Positions 24,282-32,384 of a stretch of DNA of 62,398 nt are shown one piece after another. Location of the stretch: contig DVLU01000065.1 in the NCBI GenBank assembly GCA_018715365.1, positions 1-62,398 of the forward strand, in the 5' to 3' direction. How positions within the stretch are numbered: the stretch's first letter is position 1; each line of letters opens with the position of its first letter. Position numbers and translations under genes: made by a program. The notes beneath the pieces are model-generated. The model was given only the letters and a program-made list of their open reading frames with translations. It was not told the DNA's origin and did not search any database. This stretch comes from Candidatus Ornithomonoglobus intestinigallinarum (GTDB taxonomy: Bacteria > Bacillota > Clostridia > UBA1381).

Positions 24282-26531
24282 ATGGGAAATGAAACCATAT
24301 CATGTTTGGTTGAAGATATAAAATATACAAACGAGGACAACGGCTACACTGTAATTGACGCGTCATACGACGACGGCAGCAATTATTTTACCGCCGTCGG
24401 CATACTGCCGTACGTCCGCCCCGGCCAGCATTTGAAAATAACGGGGTACTGGACGACACATTTTGATTACGGCGACCAATTCAGAGTGGAATATTACGAA
24501 ATGTCCGCTCCCGCGGATAAAGAAGCGATATTTAATTATCTTGCGTCGGGAGCCGTTGAGGGAGTGCGTGAGGCTACGGCGAAAAAGCTCGTTGACGCCT
24601 TCGGTGCGGACACGCTCGAGGTGATTTCAAAACAACCCGAAAAGCTTGCCGGCTTAAAGGGCATAAGCCTTGACAAAGCCAAAAAAATATCGAAGTCGTA
24701 TAACGAAACGCGTTCCATGCAGGATCTGCTTCTCTTTTTGCAGAAATACGGAATATCGCTTTCGGCGGCAATGAAAATATACAACGTTTTCGGCACAAAG
24801 GCTCTCGGCATTATAGAGCAAAATCCGTATGCCATATCCGATCTCGTTTCGGGAATATCATTTAACACGGCCGATATTATAGCCTATAACATGGGCATAC
24901 CGAAAAACGATCCGGTACGCGTGCGTTCGGGAATAAAATACATTTTGCAGACAGCCGCCTACCGCGACGGCCACACCTATATGCCGGGACAGCTGCTTAA
25001 GGAGGACGCTGCATACAAGCTGACAATATCGGAGGACGAAGCCGAGCGCGCGCTCCTTTCGCTTGCCGGCGATGAGGAAATAAAGAGCGATATCATAGAC
25101 CGCGAAAACGTGTATTTCCTGCGCGAGCTTTTCGAAGCGGAAATGTATATTGCAAGCCGTCTTGCGCTTATGGCGCATATGCCGCAGAAGCATACGCTCT
25201 CTCCCATACTTGCGGAGGAGCGCATCGATGCGCTCTCCGGCGGCACGGAGCTTGCCGCGGAACAGAAAAACGCCGTTATAACCGCCGTTTCAACGGGCTG
25301 CATGGTGCTTACCGGCGGTCCCGGAACGGGAAAAACAACAACGGTGAACACCATAATAAAAATACTTGAGGATATGAAGCTGAGCGTTGCTCTTGCCGCG
25401 CCGACGGGACGCGCCGCAAAGCGCCTTTCGCAGGTGACGGGGCTTGAAGCAAAAACGATACACCGCCTTCTGGGCTCGGAATACAAAAACGGCGTGCACA
25501 CATTTTCGTTTAACGAAAAGCATCCGCTTTCGTACGACGCCGTAATTCTCGACGAGGTCAGCATGGTTGACACGCCGCTTATGCAGTCGTTCCTGCGCGC
25601 CGTAAAAACCGGCGCGCGCGTTATCCTCTGCGGCGACAGCGACCAGCTGCCGTCGATAGGTCCCGGAAGCGTGCTGAAGGATATAATAGAAAGCTGCGCC
25701 GTGCCCGTTATAAAGCTTACAAAAATATTCCGGCAGGCGGAGCAGAGCCTTATAATAGTAAACGCGCACCGCATAAACCGCGGCGAAATGCCCGAGCTTA
25801 ACACAAAAACAAACGATTTCTTCTGCTTAAGACGCGGTACGCCGGAGCAGATTGTTTCAACAATACGCGATTTATTTGTAAAAAGGCTGCCGAAAAGCTA
25901 CGATGTTGACCCCGTTTTCGGAATACAGGTGCTTTCGCCGACAAAAAAGGGCGATACGGGGACAGTTAATCTTAACAGGATCCTGCAGGAGGCGTATAAC
26001 CCGCCTTCGCCCGAAAAAGCCGAATTTGCGTTCGGCCATCTTTCATTCCGTGAGGGCGATAAGGTTATGCAGACAAAAAACAACTACGATATATCGTATA
26101 CGCTGCCGGACGGCAAGGAAAGCAGCGGCATTTTTAACGGCGATATGGGTATAATCACATCGATAAACACGGAACGGAAATATATGGACATTCTTTTTGA
26201 CGAAGAAAAATCCGTTGAATATCCGTTCTCCATGCTTGACGACCTCGACCTTTCCTATGCCGTAACCGTGCACAAGAGCCAGGGAAGCGAATTTCCGATA
26301 ATCGTTATGGCTGCCGGAAAATATATGCCGAGGCTTATGACGCGAAACCTTTTCTACACCGCCGTTACGCGCGCAAAGGATATCGTCATACTTGTCGGCT
26401 CGGAGCGCACCATCATGAACATGACCGCAAACGCCTACACAAAGCGGCGTTTTACGGCGCTTTCGCAAAGGCTTGCCGATGTGAAGGCCTCGCTTGAGGA
26501 TGAAAAAGCGAAACGGAACGCGAAAATATAA
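24282..26531 (+). CDS. recD2: RecD2, ATP-dependent 5'-3' DNA helicase
   Basis: A 749-residue SF1B helicase without RecBC partners. The N-terminal OB-like region (~1-90) and helix-hairpin-helix repeats (VEGVREATAKKLVDAFG, LKGISLDKAKKI) identify RecD2 rather than RecD. The helicase core has Walker A GGPGTGKTTT at about 343-352, AAPTGRAAKRL, DEVSMVDTPL and the C-terminal SYAVTVHKSQGSEF. Its role is in genome repair. Its close spacing to the decarboxylase suggests one transcript. Confidence 0.95.
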   Translation: MGNETISCLVEDIKYTNEDNGYTVIDASYDDGSNYFTAVGILPYVRPGQHLKITGYWTTHFDYGDQFRVEYYEMSAPADKEAIFNYLASGAVEGVREATAKKLVDAFGADTLEVISKQPEKLAGLKGISLDKAKKISKSYNETRSMQDLLLFLQKYGISLSAAMKIYNVFGTKALGIIEQNPYAISDLVSGISFNTADIIAYNMGIPKNDPVRVRSGIKYILQTAAYRDGHTYMPGQLLKEDAAYKLTISEDEAERALLSLAGDEEIKSDIIDRENVYFLRELFEAEMYIASRLALMAHMPQKHTLSPILAEERIDALSGGTELAAEQKNAVITAVSTGCMVLTGGPGTGKTTTVNTIIKILEDMKLSVALAAPTGRAAKRLSQVTGLEAKTIHRLLGSEYKNGVHTFSFNEKHPLSYDAVILDEVSMVDTPLMQSFLRAVKTGARVILCGDSDQLPSIGPGSVLKDIIESCAVPVIKLTKIFRQAEQSLIIVNAHRINRGEMPELNTKTNDFFCLRRGTPEQIVSTIRDLFVKRLPKSYDVDPVFGIQVLSPTKKGDTGTVNLNRILQEAYNPPSPEKAEFAFGHLSFREGDKVMQTKNNYDISYTLPDGKESSGIFNGDMGIITSINTERKYMDILFDEEKSVEYPFSMLDDLDLSYAVTVHKSQGSEFPIIVMAAGKYMPRLMTRNLFYTAVTRAKDIVILVGSERTIMNMTANAYTKRRFTALSQRLADVKASLEDEKAKRNAKI

Positions 26532-26535
26532 ACAA

Positions 26536-26595
26536 ATTACAAAAAAAATACGATATTGTCTTGATTTTATTACAAAAAAGTGATATTATATTGTC
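26536..26595 (+). repeat. Imperfect direct repeat over the nifJ promoter
   Basis: Two copies of ATTACAAAAAA...GATATT...TGTC lie at 26536-26560 and 26569-26595, one upstream of the -35 and one across the -10. They may bind a redox or metabolic regulator; nothing known is recognised. Confidence 0.5.
26561..26589 (+). promoter_or_regulatory. Promoter of nifJ
   Basis: TTGATT (26561-26566) and TATTAT (26584-26589) with a 17-bp spacer. A small inverted repeat, AAGAAC-GCA-GTTCTT (26628-26642), lies in the leader, ahead of AGGAGGAG and the ATG. Confidence 0.7.
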
Positions 26596-26668
26596 AGTAT
26601 AGTTAAATACTTAAGAGCAAGTTCCAAAAGAACGCAGTTCTTACAATAATAAACAGGAGGAGATTCCG

Positions 26669-29600
26669 ATGGCAAGAAAAATGAAAACCATGGATGGAAA
26701 TAACGCCGCGGCATATGCTTCATATGCGTTTACAGACGTTGCGGCAATCTATCCTATCACACCATCATCCACAATGGCGGAAGTCACAGACAAATGGGCT
26801 GCCGCCGGCATGAAAAACATTTTCGGACAGCCCGTTAAGGTTGTTGAAATGCAGTCAGAGGCGGGCGCTTCGGGTACCGTTCACGGCTCACTTACAGCAG
26901 GTGCGCTGACAACTACCTACACAGCTTCGCAGGGTCTGCTGCTTATGATACCGAACATGTACAAAATAGCCGGTGAGCTTCTTCCCTGCGTATTCAACGT
27001 TTCGGCAAGAACGCTTGCTTCGCATGCCCTGTCGATTTTCGGCGACCACCAGGACGTTATGGCATGCCGCCAGACGGGCTTCGCAATGCTCGCTTCATCA
27101 AGCCCTCAGGAGGCTATGGACCTGGGCGCTGTTGCTCATCTTACAACGATAAAGAGCAGAGTTCCTTTCCTTCACTTCTTTGACGGCTTCAGAACATCAC
27201 ACGAATATCAGAAGGTTGCATGCTGGGATTACAACGATCTCGCGGAGATGGTCGATTGGGACGCCCTTGCAGCATTCAGACACGGCTCATTAAACCCCGA
27301 GCATCCCGCTCAGAGAGGTACCGCCCAGAACGGCGATATTTTCTTCCAGGCAAAGGAAGCCGTTAATAAATATTACGAGGCTGTTCCCGAGATTACTCAG
27401 GAATACATGGACAAGGTAAACGCCAAGATAGGCACAGACTACAAGCTCTTTAACTATTACGGCGCTGACGATGCGGAGCATATCATAGTTGCTATGGGTT
27501 CCGTAACCGATACTATAGAAGAAACGATAGATTACCTGAACGCAAACGGCGGCAAGTACGGTATGATAAGAGTACGTCTTTACAGACCGTTCTCGATAAA
27601 GCACTTCACCGAAGCTATTCCTTCAACCGTTAAGACTATAACCGTGCTTGACAGAACAAAGGAATCGGGCGCTGTTGGCGAACCGCTTTATCTTGACGTT
27701 GTATCGGCCGTTTCGGAAGCCGGTCTCAACGTTAAGGTTCTCGGCGGACGCTACGGTCTTGCATCGAAGGATACAACACCGGGCCAGATAATCGCTGCGT
27801 TTAAGAACGAAACAAAGAATCACTTTACAATAGGTATAGTTGACGACGTTACGGGTCACTCGCTTGAGATTACGGAAAATCCCGACACAACTCCGGAGGG
27901 CATAACAAGCTGTAAGTTCTGGGGTCTTGGCGCGGACGGTACCGTTGGTGCAAACAAGAACTCGGTAAAGATCATAGGCGACCACACGGACATGAACGTT
28001 CAGGCATATTTCGACTACGACTCAAAGAAGTCGGGCGGTCTTACATGCTCGCATCTGCGTTTCGGTCACCCGAAAATCACATCGACATATCTTATCTCGA
28101 AGGCAGACTTTGTTGCCTGCCACAAGGCTTCGTACATCAGAACATACGATATGGTTCAGGACGTTAAGCCCGGCGGCGTATTCCTTCTCAACTGCTCATG
28201 GGGTCCCGAAGAGCTCGAGGAGCATCTGCCCGGTCAGGTTAAGAGATACATTGCCGAAAACAACATTCGTTTCTACACAATAGACGGTGTTAAGATAGGC
28301 AAGGAGATCGGTCTCGGAAACAGAATAAACACTGTTCTTCAGTCGGCATTCTTTACGCTTGCCAATATAATCCCCGAGGCTGACGCAATTCAGTACATGA
28401 AAGACGCCGCAACAGCTTCGTATTCGAAGAAGGGCGACGCAATAGTTAAGATGAACCATGACGCCATAGACGCCGGCGCTCAGCAGATAGTTAAAGTTGA
28501 CGTTCCCGAAAGCTGGAAGAACGCCGAGGATGAGGACATCTCGATGAAGTTTGACGGCGAAGGCGAGCTTATCGACTACGTAAACAGCGTATTGGGTCCC
28601 GTAAGCCAGTTCAACGGCGCAAAGCTGCCCGTTTCAACGTTTGTTCCTTACGTAAACGGTCAGGTTCCGCTCGGTTCATCGGCATTTGAAAAGAGAGGCA
28701 TCGCAATAGACGTTCCCGTTTGGAATGCAGACACCTGCGTACAGTGCGGCAACTGTGCTTATGTATGTCCTCACGCTTGTATCCGTCCCGTTGTGCTCAC
28801 AAAAGAGGAGCTTGACAACGCTCCCGAGGGCATAAAGTATAAGAACGCAATGATGCTCGACGGATTATATTACACAATGGCTATATCGGTTCTTGACTGT
28901 ACAGGCTGCGGCAGCTGTGCCAACGTATGTCCGTCAAACAAGAAGAACCCGACGCTCGTTATGCAGCCGCTCGATACACAGCTTCATGAGCAGGCCAATT
29001 ACGATTATGCAGCCGCTCTCGGTGAGAAGCAGGCAGTGCTTGACAAATTCCCGCCGACAAAGGTTAAGGGCTCGCAGTTCAAGAAGCCTTATCTTGAGTT
29101 CTCTGGCGCATGCGCAGGCTGCGGCGAAACACCGTACGCCAAGCTTGTAACTCAGCTCTTCGGCGACAGAATGTTCATAGCAAACGCTACGGGCTGCTCG
29201 TCGATCTGGGGCGGTTCGGCTCCGTCAACGCCTTACTGCGCAGACGAAAACGGCCACGGTCCCGCATGGGCAAACTCGCTGTTTGAGGATAACGCGGAAT
29301 ACGGCTACGGTATGTTCCTTGCTCAGAACACATTAAGAGAAAGAAACATAGAAAAGCTTGAAAAGATAGCCGAGGAAAACGCTGACGTTAAGCCGGCTGT
29401 TGATAAGTTTATAGAAACAAAGAATGACGCTGCGGCAAACAAAGTCGCAACGGACGAGCTGCTTAAGGCTATAGCAAACCTTTCGTCACAGGAAGCAAAG
29501 GACGTGCTTGCCGACAAGGAATTCCTTTCAAAGAAGTCCTGCTGGATATTCGGCGGTGACGGCTGGGCATACGACATCGGCTTCGGCGGTGTTGACCACG

Positions 29601-30184
29601 TGCTCGCTTCGGGCGAAGATGTAAACGTTCTCGTATTCGATACCGAGGTTTACTCAAACACAGGCGGTCAGTCCTCAAAATCGACTCCTACAGGCGCTAT
29701 CGCACAGTTTGCGGCGGCAGGTAAGGAAACAAAGAAAAAGGATCTTGCCGCAATAGCCATGACATACGGCTACGTATACGTTGCCCAGATTGCTCAGGGC
29801 GCTAACCCGCAGCAGTGCTTAAACGCTATAATAGAGGCCGAAAGCTATAACGGACCTTCGCTTATAATCGCTTACGCTCCGTGTATCAATCACGGTATAA
29901 AGGGCGGTATGTCGATTGCTCAGACAGAGGAGAAGAAGGCCGTTGACGCAGGCTACTGGCACTTGTTCAGATTTGACCCGAGACGCACTCTCGAGGGCAA
30001 GAACCCGTTCCAGCTTGATTCAAAGGCTCCGACAGCGGATTACGATGACTTTATCATGGGTGAGGTTCGTTATAACTCGCTCGCACGTTCAAATCCGGAA
30101 AGAGCCAAGGAGCTCTTCGCCAAGGCTAAGAAAAATGCCGAGGAGAAATACGCTAAGCTCGTTAAGATGGCATCGGAGGAATAA
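26669..30184 (+). CDS. nifJ: Pyruvate:ferredoxin (flavodoxin) oxidoreductase
   Basis: A 1171-residue single-chain PFOR that converts pyruvate and CoA to acetyl-CoA, CO2 and reduced ferredoxin, the central oxidative step of clostridial fermentation. Order: N-terminal pyruvate-binding domain (YPITPSSTMAEVTDKW), the gamma-type domain, two [4Fe-4S] motifs CVQCGNCAYVCPHACI and CTGCGSCANVCP, then the TPP domain with the third cluster ligands (CAGCGETPY, ATGCSSIWGG) and GGDGWAYDIGFGG / EVYSNTGGQSSKSTPTG. It starts after AGGAGGAG. Codon choice is strongly biased, as expected for an abundant enzyme. Confidence 0.98.
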   Translation: MARKMKTMDGNNAAAYASYAFTDVAAIYPITPSSTMAEVTDKWAAAGMKNIFGQPVKVVEMQSEAGASGTVHGSLTAGALTTTYTASQGLLLMIPNMYKIAGELLPCVFNVSARTLASHALSIFGDHQDVMACRQTGFAMLASSSPQEAMDLGAVAHLTTIKSRVPFLHFFDGFRTSHEYQKVACWDYNDLAEMVDWDALAAFRHGSLNPEHPAQRGTAQNGDIFFQAKEAVNKYYEAVPEITQEYMDKVNAKIGTDYKLFNYYGADDAEHIIVAMGSVTDTIEETIDYLNANGGKYGMIRVRLYRPFSIKHFTEAIPSTVKTITVLDRTKESGAVGEPLYLDVVSAVSEAGLNVKVLGGRYGLASKDTTPGQIIAAFKNETKNHFTIGIVDDVTGHSLEITENPDTTPEGITSCKFWGLGADGTVGANKNSVKIIGDHTDMNVQAYFDYDSKKSGGLTCSHLRFGHPKITSTYLISKADFVACHKASYIRTYDMVQDVKPGGVFLLNCSWGPEELEEHLPGQVKRYIAENNIRFYTIDGVKIGKEIGLGNRINTVLQSAFFTLANIIPEADAIQYMKDAATASYSKKGDAIVKMNHDAIDAGAQQIVKVDVPESWKNAEDEDISMKFDGEGELIDYVNSVLGPVSQFNGAKLPVSTFVPYVNGQVPLGSSAFEKRGIAIDVPVWNADTCVQCGNCAYVCPHACIRPVVLTKEELDNAPEGIKYKNAMMLDGLYYTMAISVLDCTGCGSCANVCPSNKKNPTLVMQPLDTQLHEQANYDYAAALGEKQAVLDKFPPTKVKGSQFKKPYLEFSGACAGCGETPYAKLVTQLFGDRMFIANATGCSSIWGGSAPSTPYCADENGHGPAWANSLFEDNAEYGYGMFLAQNTLRERNIEKLEKIAEENADVKPAVDKFIETKNDAAANKVATDELLKAIANLSSQEAKDVLADKEFLSKKSCWIFGGDGWAYDIGFGGVDHVLASGEDVNVLVFDTEVYSNTGGQSSKSTPTGAIAQFAAAGKETKKKDLAAIAMTYGYVYVAQIAQGANPQQCLNAIIEAESYNGPSLIIAYAPCINHGIKGGMSIAQTEEKKAVDAGYWHLFRFDPRRTLEGKNPFQLDSKAPTADYDDFIMGEVRYNSLARSNPERAKELFAKAKKNAEEKYAKLVKMASEE

Positions 30185-30196
30185 TTTGATTTTTAC

Positions 30197-30259
30197 GCGG
30201 GGGCTCTGCCCCCGCATCCCCTATAAAAAAACAGCGGCGATTGCTGCCGCTGTTTTTTT
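30197..30259. terminator. Tandem terminators between nifJ and the flavodiiron gene
   Basis: The first hairpin is GCGGGGGC (30197-30204)/GCCCCCGC (30208-30215). The second, AAAAAAACAGCGGC (30225-30238)/GCCGCTGTTTTTTT (30246-30259), has A and T tracts on both sides and can stop both convergent genes. Confidence 0.92.
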
Positions 30260-30276
30260 ATTTCCGAAATCATATA

Positions 30277-31437
30277 TCACATCGCGATAAACGCGTCCGC
30301 CATTTCCTCCATAGCCGTTACCGTTTCGGGTTTAACGGTTGATTTTATCGTTACGGACTTATCGCATATCTCAACGCCGTTCATCTGTTCAAGCGCTTCA
30401 CGCATTTTTCTGCCGGCAACCGGCCCCCATGAACCGTTTTCCATTACTGCCGCCTTGCGGTTTTTATAGCCCTTTGACTTAAGATGCGCCAAAAATTCCT
30501 CCATCGGCGGGAATACGCCGCCGTCATACGTTGACGCGGCAACAACAAGCTTGCTGTATCTGAACGCATCCTCAACGGCTTCGGCAATATCACAGCGCGA
30601 AAGGTCTGTTATAACCGTTTTTTGCGCGCCCTTTTTGTCGAGTATTTCCTTGAGCTGCTCTGCCGCCGCCTTTGTGTTGCCGTGGATTGACGCATACGCT
30701 ATAAATATGCCCTCGTCCTCGGGACGGTATGAGCTCCATATATCGTACTTGTTTATATAATACTCAAGCTTTTCACTGAGCACCGGGCCGTGAAGCGGGC
30801 ATATCGTCTTAATGTCAAGCGCGGCTGCCTTTTTAAGCACGGCCTGAACCTGTGCGCCGTATTTGCCGACTATATTGAAATAATAGCGTCTTGCTTCGCA
30901 GTCCCAGTCGGCGTCAACGTCAAGCGCTCCGAATTTACCGAACGCGTCGGCGCTGAACAATATCTTCTCCGACGTTTCATACGTCATCATTACCTCGGGC
31001 CAATGTACCATCGGCGCCATAATAAATTTAAGTGTATGTTCTCCCAGGGAGAGCTCGTCCCCCTCTCCCACCTCGACAGTCCTGCCGTCAAGGCTCATAT
31101 CAAAAAACTGCGGCAGCATTGCAAATGTCTTTTTGTTGCCGACAAGCTTCATCTGCGGATATTTTTCGGCCGCAGCCTTTATGTTTGCCGCATGGTCCGG
31201 CTCCAAATGCGATATAACAAGATAATCGGGCGTCCTGCCGCCAAGCGCTTTATCGAGCTTATCAAACCATTCGTCTGTTTTGCGCCTGTCTATTGTGTCC
31301 ATTACTGCAACCTTCTCATCAAGTATGAGATATGAATTGTACGATATTCCCTCCGGGACGATATACTGGCTCTCGAACAAGTCAAGGTCCTTATCGTCCG
31401 CACCTATATAAATTACCGATTTTGAAATTTCCGTCAT
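30277..31437 (-). CDS. FprA-type flavodiiron protein
   Basis: A 386-residue O2 and/or NO reductase. The N-terminal metallo-beta-lactamase-like diiron domain has ligands H77, E79, D81 and H82 (HLEPDHAANI), MVHWPEVMM, FSADAFG and CPLHGPV. The C-terminal flavodoxin domain has the FMN loop FIAYASIHGNTKAAAEQL and AASTYDGGVFPPMEEFL. No C-terminal rubredoxin is fused. It protects anaerobic enzymes such as PFOR from oxygen; the two genes are convergent neighbours. The Shine-Dalgarno is GGAGGAGC. Confidence 0.95.
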   Translation of the reverse strand: MTEISKSVIYIGADDKDLDLFESQYIVPEGISYNSYLILDEKVAVMDTIDRRKTDEWFDKLDKALGGRTPDYLVISHLEPDHAANIKAAAEKYPQMKLVGNKKTFAMLPQFFDMSLDGRTVEVGEGDELSLGEHTLKFIMAPMVHWPEVMMTYETSEKILFSADAFGKFGALDVDADWDCEARRYYFNIVGKYGAQVQAVLKKAAALDIKTICPLHGPVLSEKLEYYINKYDIWSSYRPEDEGIFIAYASIHGNTKAAAEQLKEILDKKGAQKTVITDLSRCDIAEAVEDAFRYSKLVVAASTYDGGVFPPMEEFLAHLKSKGYKNRKAAVMENGSWGPVAGRKMREALEQMNGVEICDKSVTIKSTVKPETVTAMEEMADAFIAM

Positions 31438-31531
31438 TGCTGTCTTTGCGCCGATATATTACGGCGCTCCTCCTTTCCTGTGTTTCCTCTTATCCCGCAC
31501 ATCCCGCATGATATAATTATATCACCGGGCG

Positions 31532-31630
31532 TTACTGCATAAACATATATGCAACGCTTATACATACCGGTACTATCATGGCTATCGCTATGACTATACA
31601 TATTATTTTTTTCTGTTTCTGACCGAACAT
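31532..31630 (-). CDS. 32-residue single-pass membrane peptide
   Basis: The ATG at 31628-31630 follows a strong Shine-Dalgarno, GGAGG (31641-31645, spacing 10). The peptide has a cationic start, MFGQKQKKI, then a continuous hydrophobic stretch of about 20 residues (ICIVIAIAMIVPVCISVAYM), ending FMQ. It sits 25 nt after the SLH gene on the same strand, so it is the last gene of the SLH unit. In size and plan (basic N-terminus, one helix) it resembles small Firmicutes membrane peptides such as Prli42, but sequence identity to that family cannot be claimed from here. Function unknown. Confidence 0.65.
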   Translation of the reverse strand: MFGQKQKKIICIVIAIAMIVPVCISVAYMFMQ

Positions 31631-31655
31631 ATTACCAGCACCTCCGTATTCGTTT

Positions 31656-32357
31656 TTATTGCTGCATCAAAGCCTGCCTGTCGAGTATTCTGCCTATTAT
31701 TGTCGCCGCCTGAGCCCGCGTGGCCGTATTCATCGGCTGAAAGCTGCCGTCGCCCATGCCCTCGATAAAGCCTACGGAAACGGCAAGCCTGACGCTCGGC
31801 TGCGCCCACACACTTATGCTGTCGGTATCGGTAAAGCTGACGCTTCCCTGCGTATTAAGCATTCCCGCACTGTCTGACGCATACTGATACATATGCATCG
31901 TAAGCACCGCCATTTCCTCGCGGTCAACCTGCAGCTCGCCGTTAAACGCACCGCGGTAAACAACGCTTGACATCGTATTGCCGCTTTCGTCTGTTGTTAC
32001 GTTTATATCGGCCCTGTAGGATGCTATCATCTCCTTTGGTATAAGGCCTTTATCCAACGCGCTTTGAAGATACGGCGCATACCACGTGCCTTCACCGTCA
32101 AGGCATTCCCCTTCTCGCGGCGTTACGGTTTCGATGTCTGTAAGCTCCATTATCATTTTCAGATATTCGGCTCTCGTTACGGCGCCGTCCGGGTCAAATT
32201 CATGCTCGCTCACGCCGTTTACTATGCCGAGATCCGCTATTCTGTTTATCGTATTTTCCGCCCAGTGCCCTTTTATATCGTTAAACTCGGCGGCATATGC
32301 CGCTGCCGAAAACGATATTGCAAGCGCCGCGGCGGCCGCAATTATTTGTTTTTTCAT
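31656..32357 (-). CDS. Secreted SLH-domain protein (stand-alone S-layer homology protein)
   Basis: A 233-residue protein: signal peptide MKKQIIAAAAALAISFSAAAYA, then three SLH repeats and nothing else (FNDIKGHWAENTINRI; WYAPYLQSALDKGLI; SISVWAQPSVRLAVSVGFI with ATRAQAATIIGRIL). The second repeat contains an insertion of about 40 residues between IPKEM and the DREEM helix (TTDESGNTMSSVVYRG region). The neighbouring acetylesterase has the same insertion at the same point. It probably binds secondary cell-wall polymer and may be a spacer or S-layer subunit. It is 27 nt downstream of the acetylesterase gene. Confidence 0.88.
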   Translation of the reverse strand: MKKQIIAAAAALAISFSAAAYAAEFNDIKGHWAENTINRIADLGIVNGVSEHEFDPDGAVTRAEYLKMIMELTDIETVTPREGECLDGEGTWYAPYLQSALDKGLIPKEMIASYRADINVTTDESGNTMSSVVYRGAFNGELQVDREEMAVLTMHMYQYASDSAGMLNTQGSVSFTDTDSISVWAQPSVRLAVSVGFIEGMGDGSFQPMNTATRAQAATIIGRILDRQALMQQ

Positions 32358-32384
32358 TTACACACTTCCCTTTTATCCGTCACG

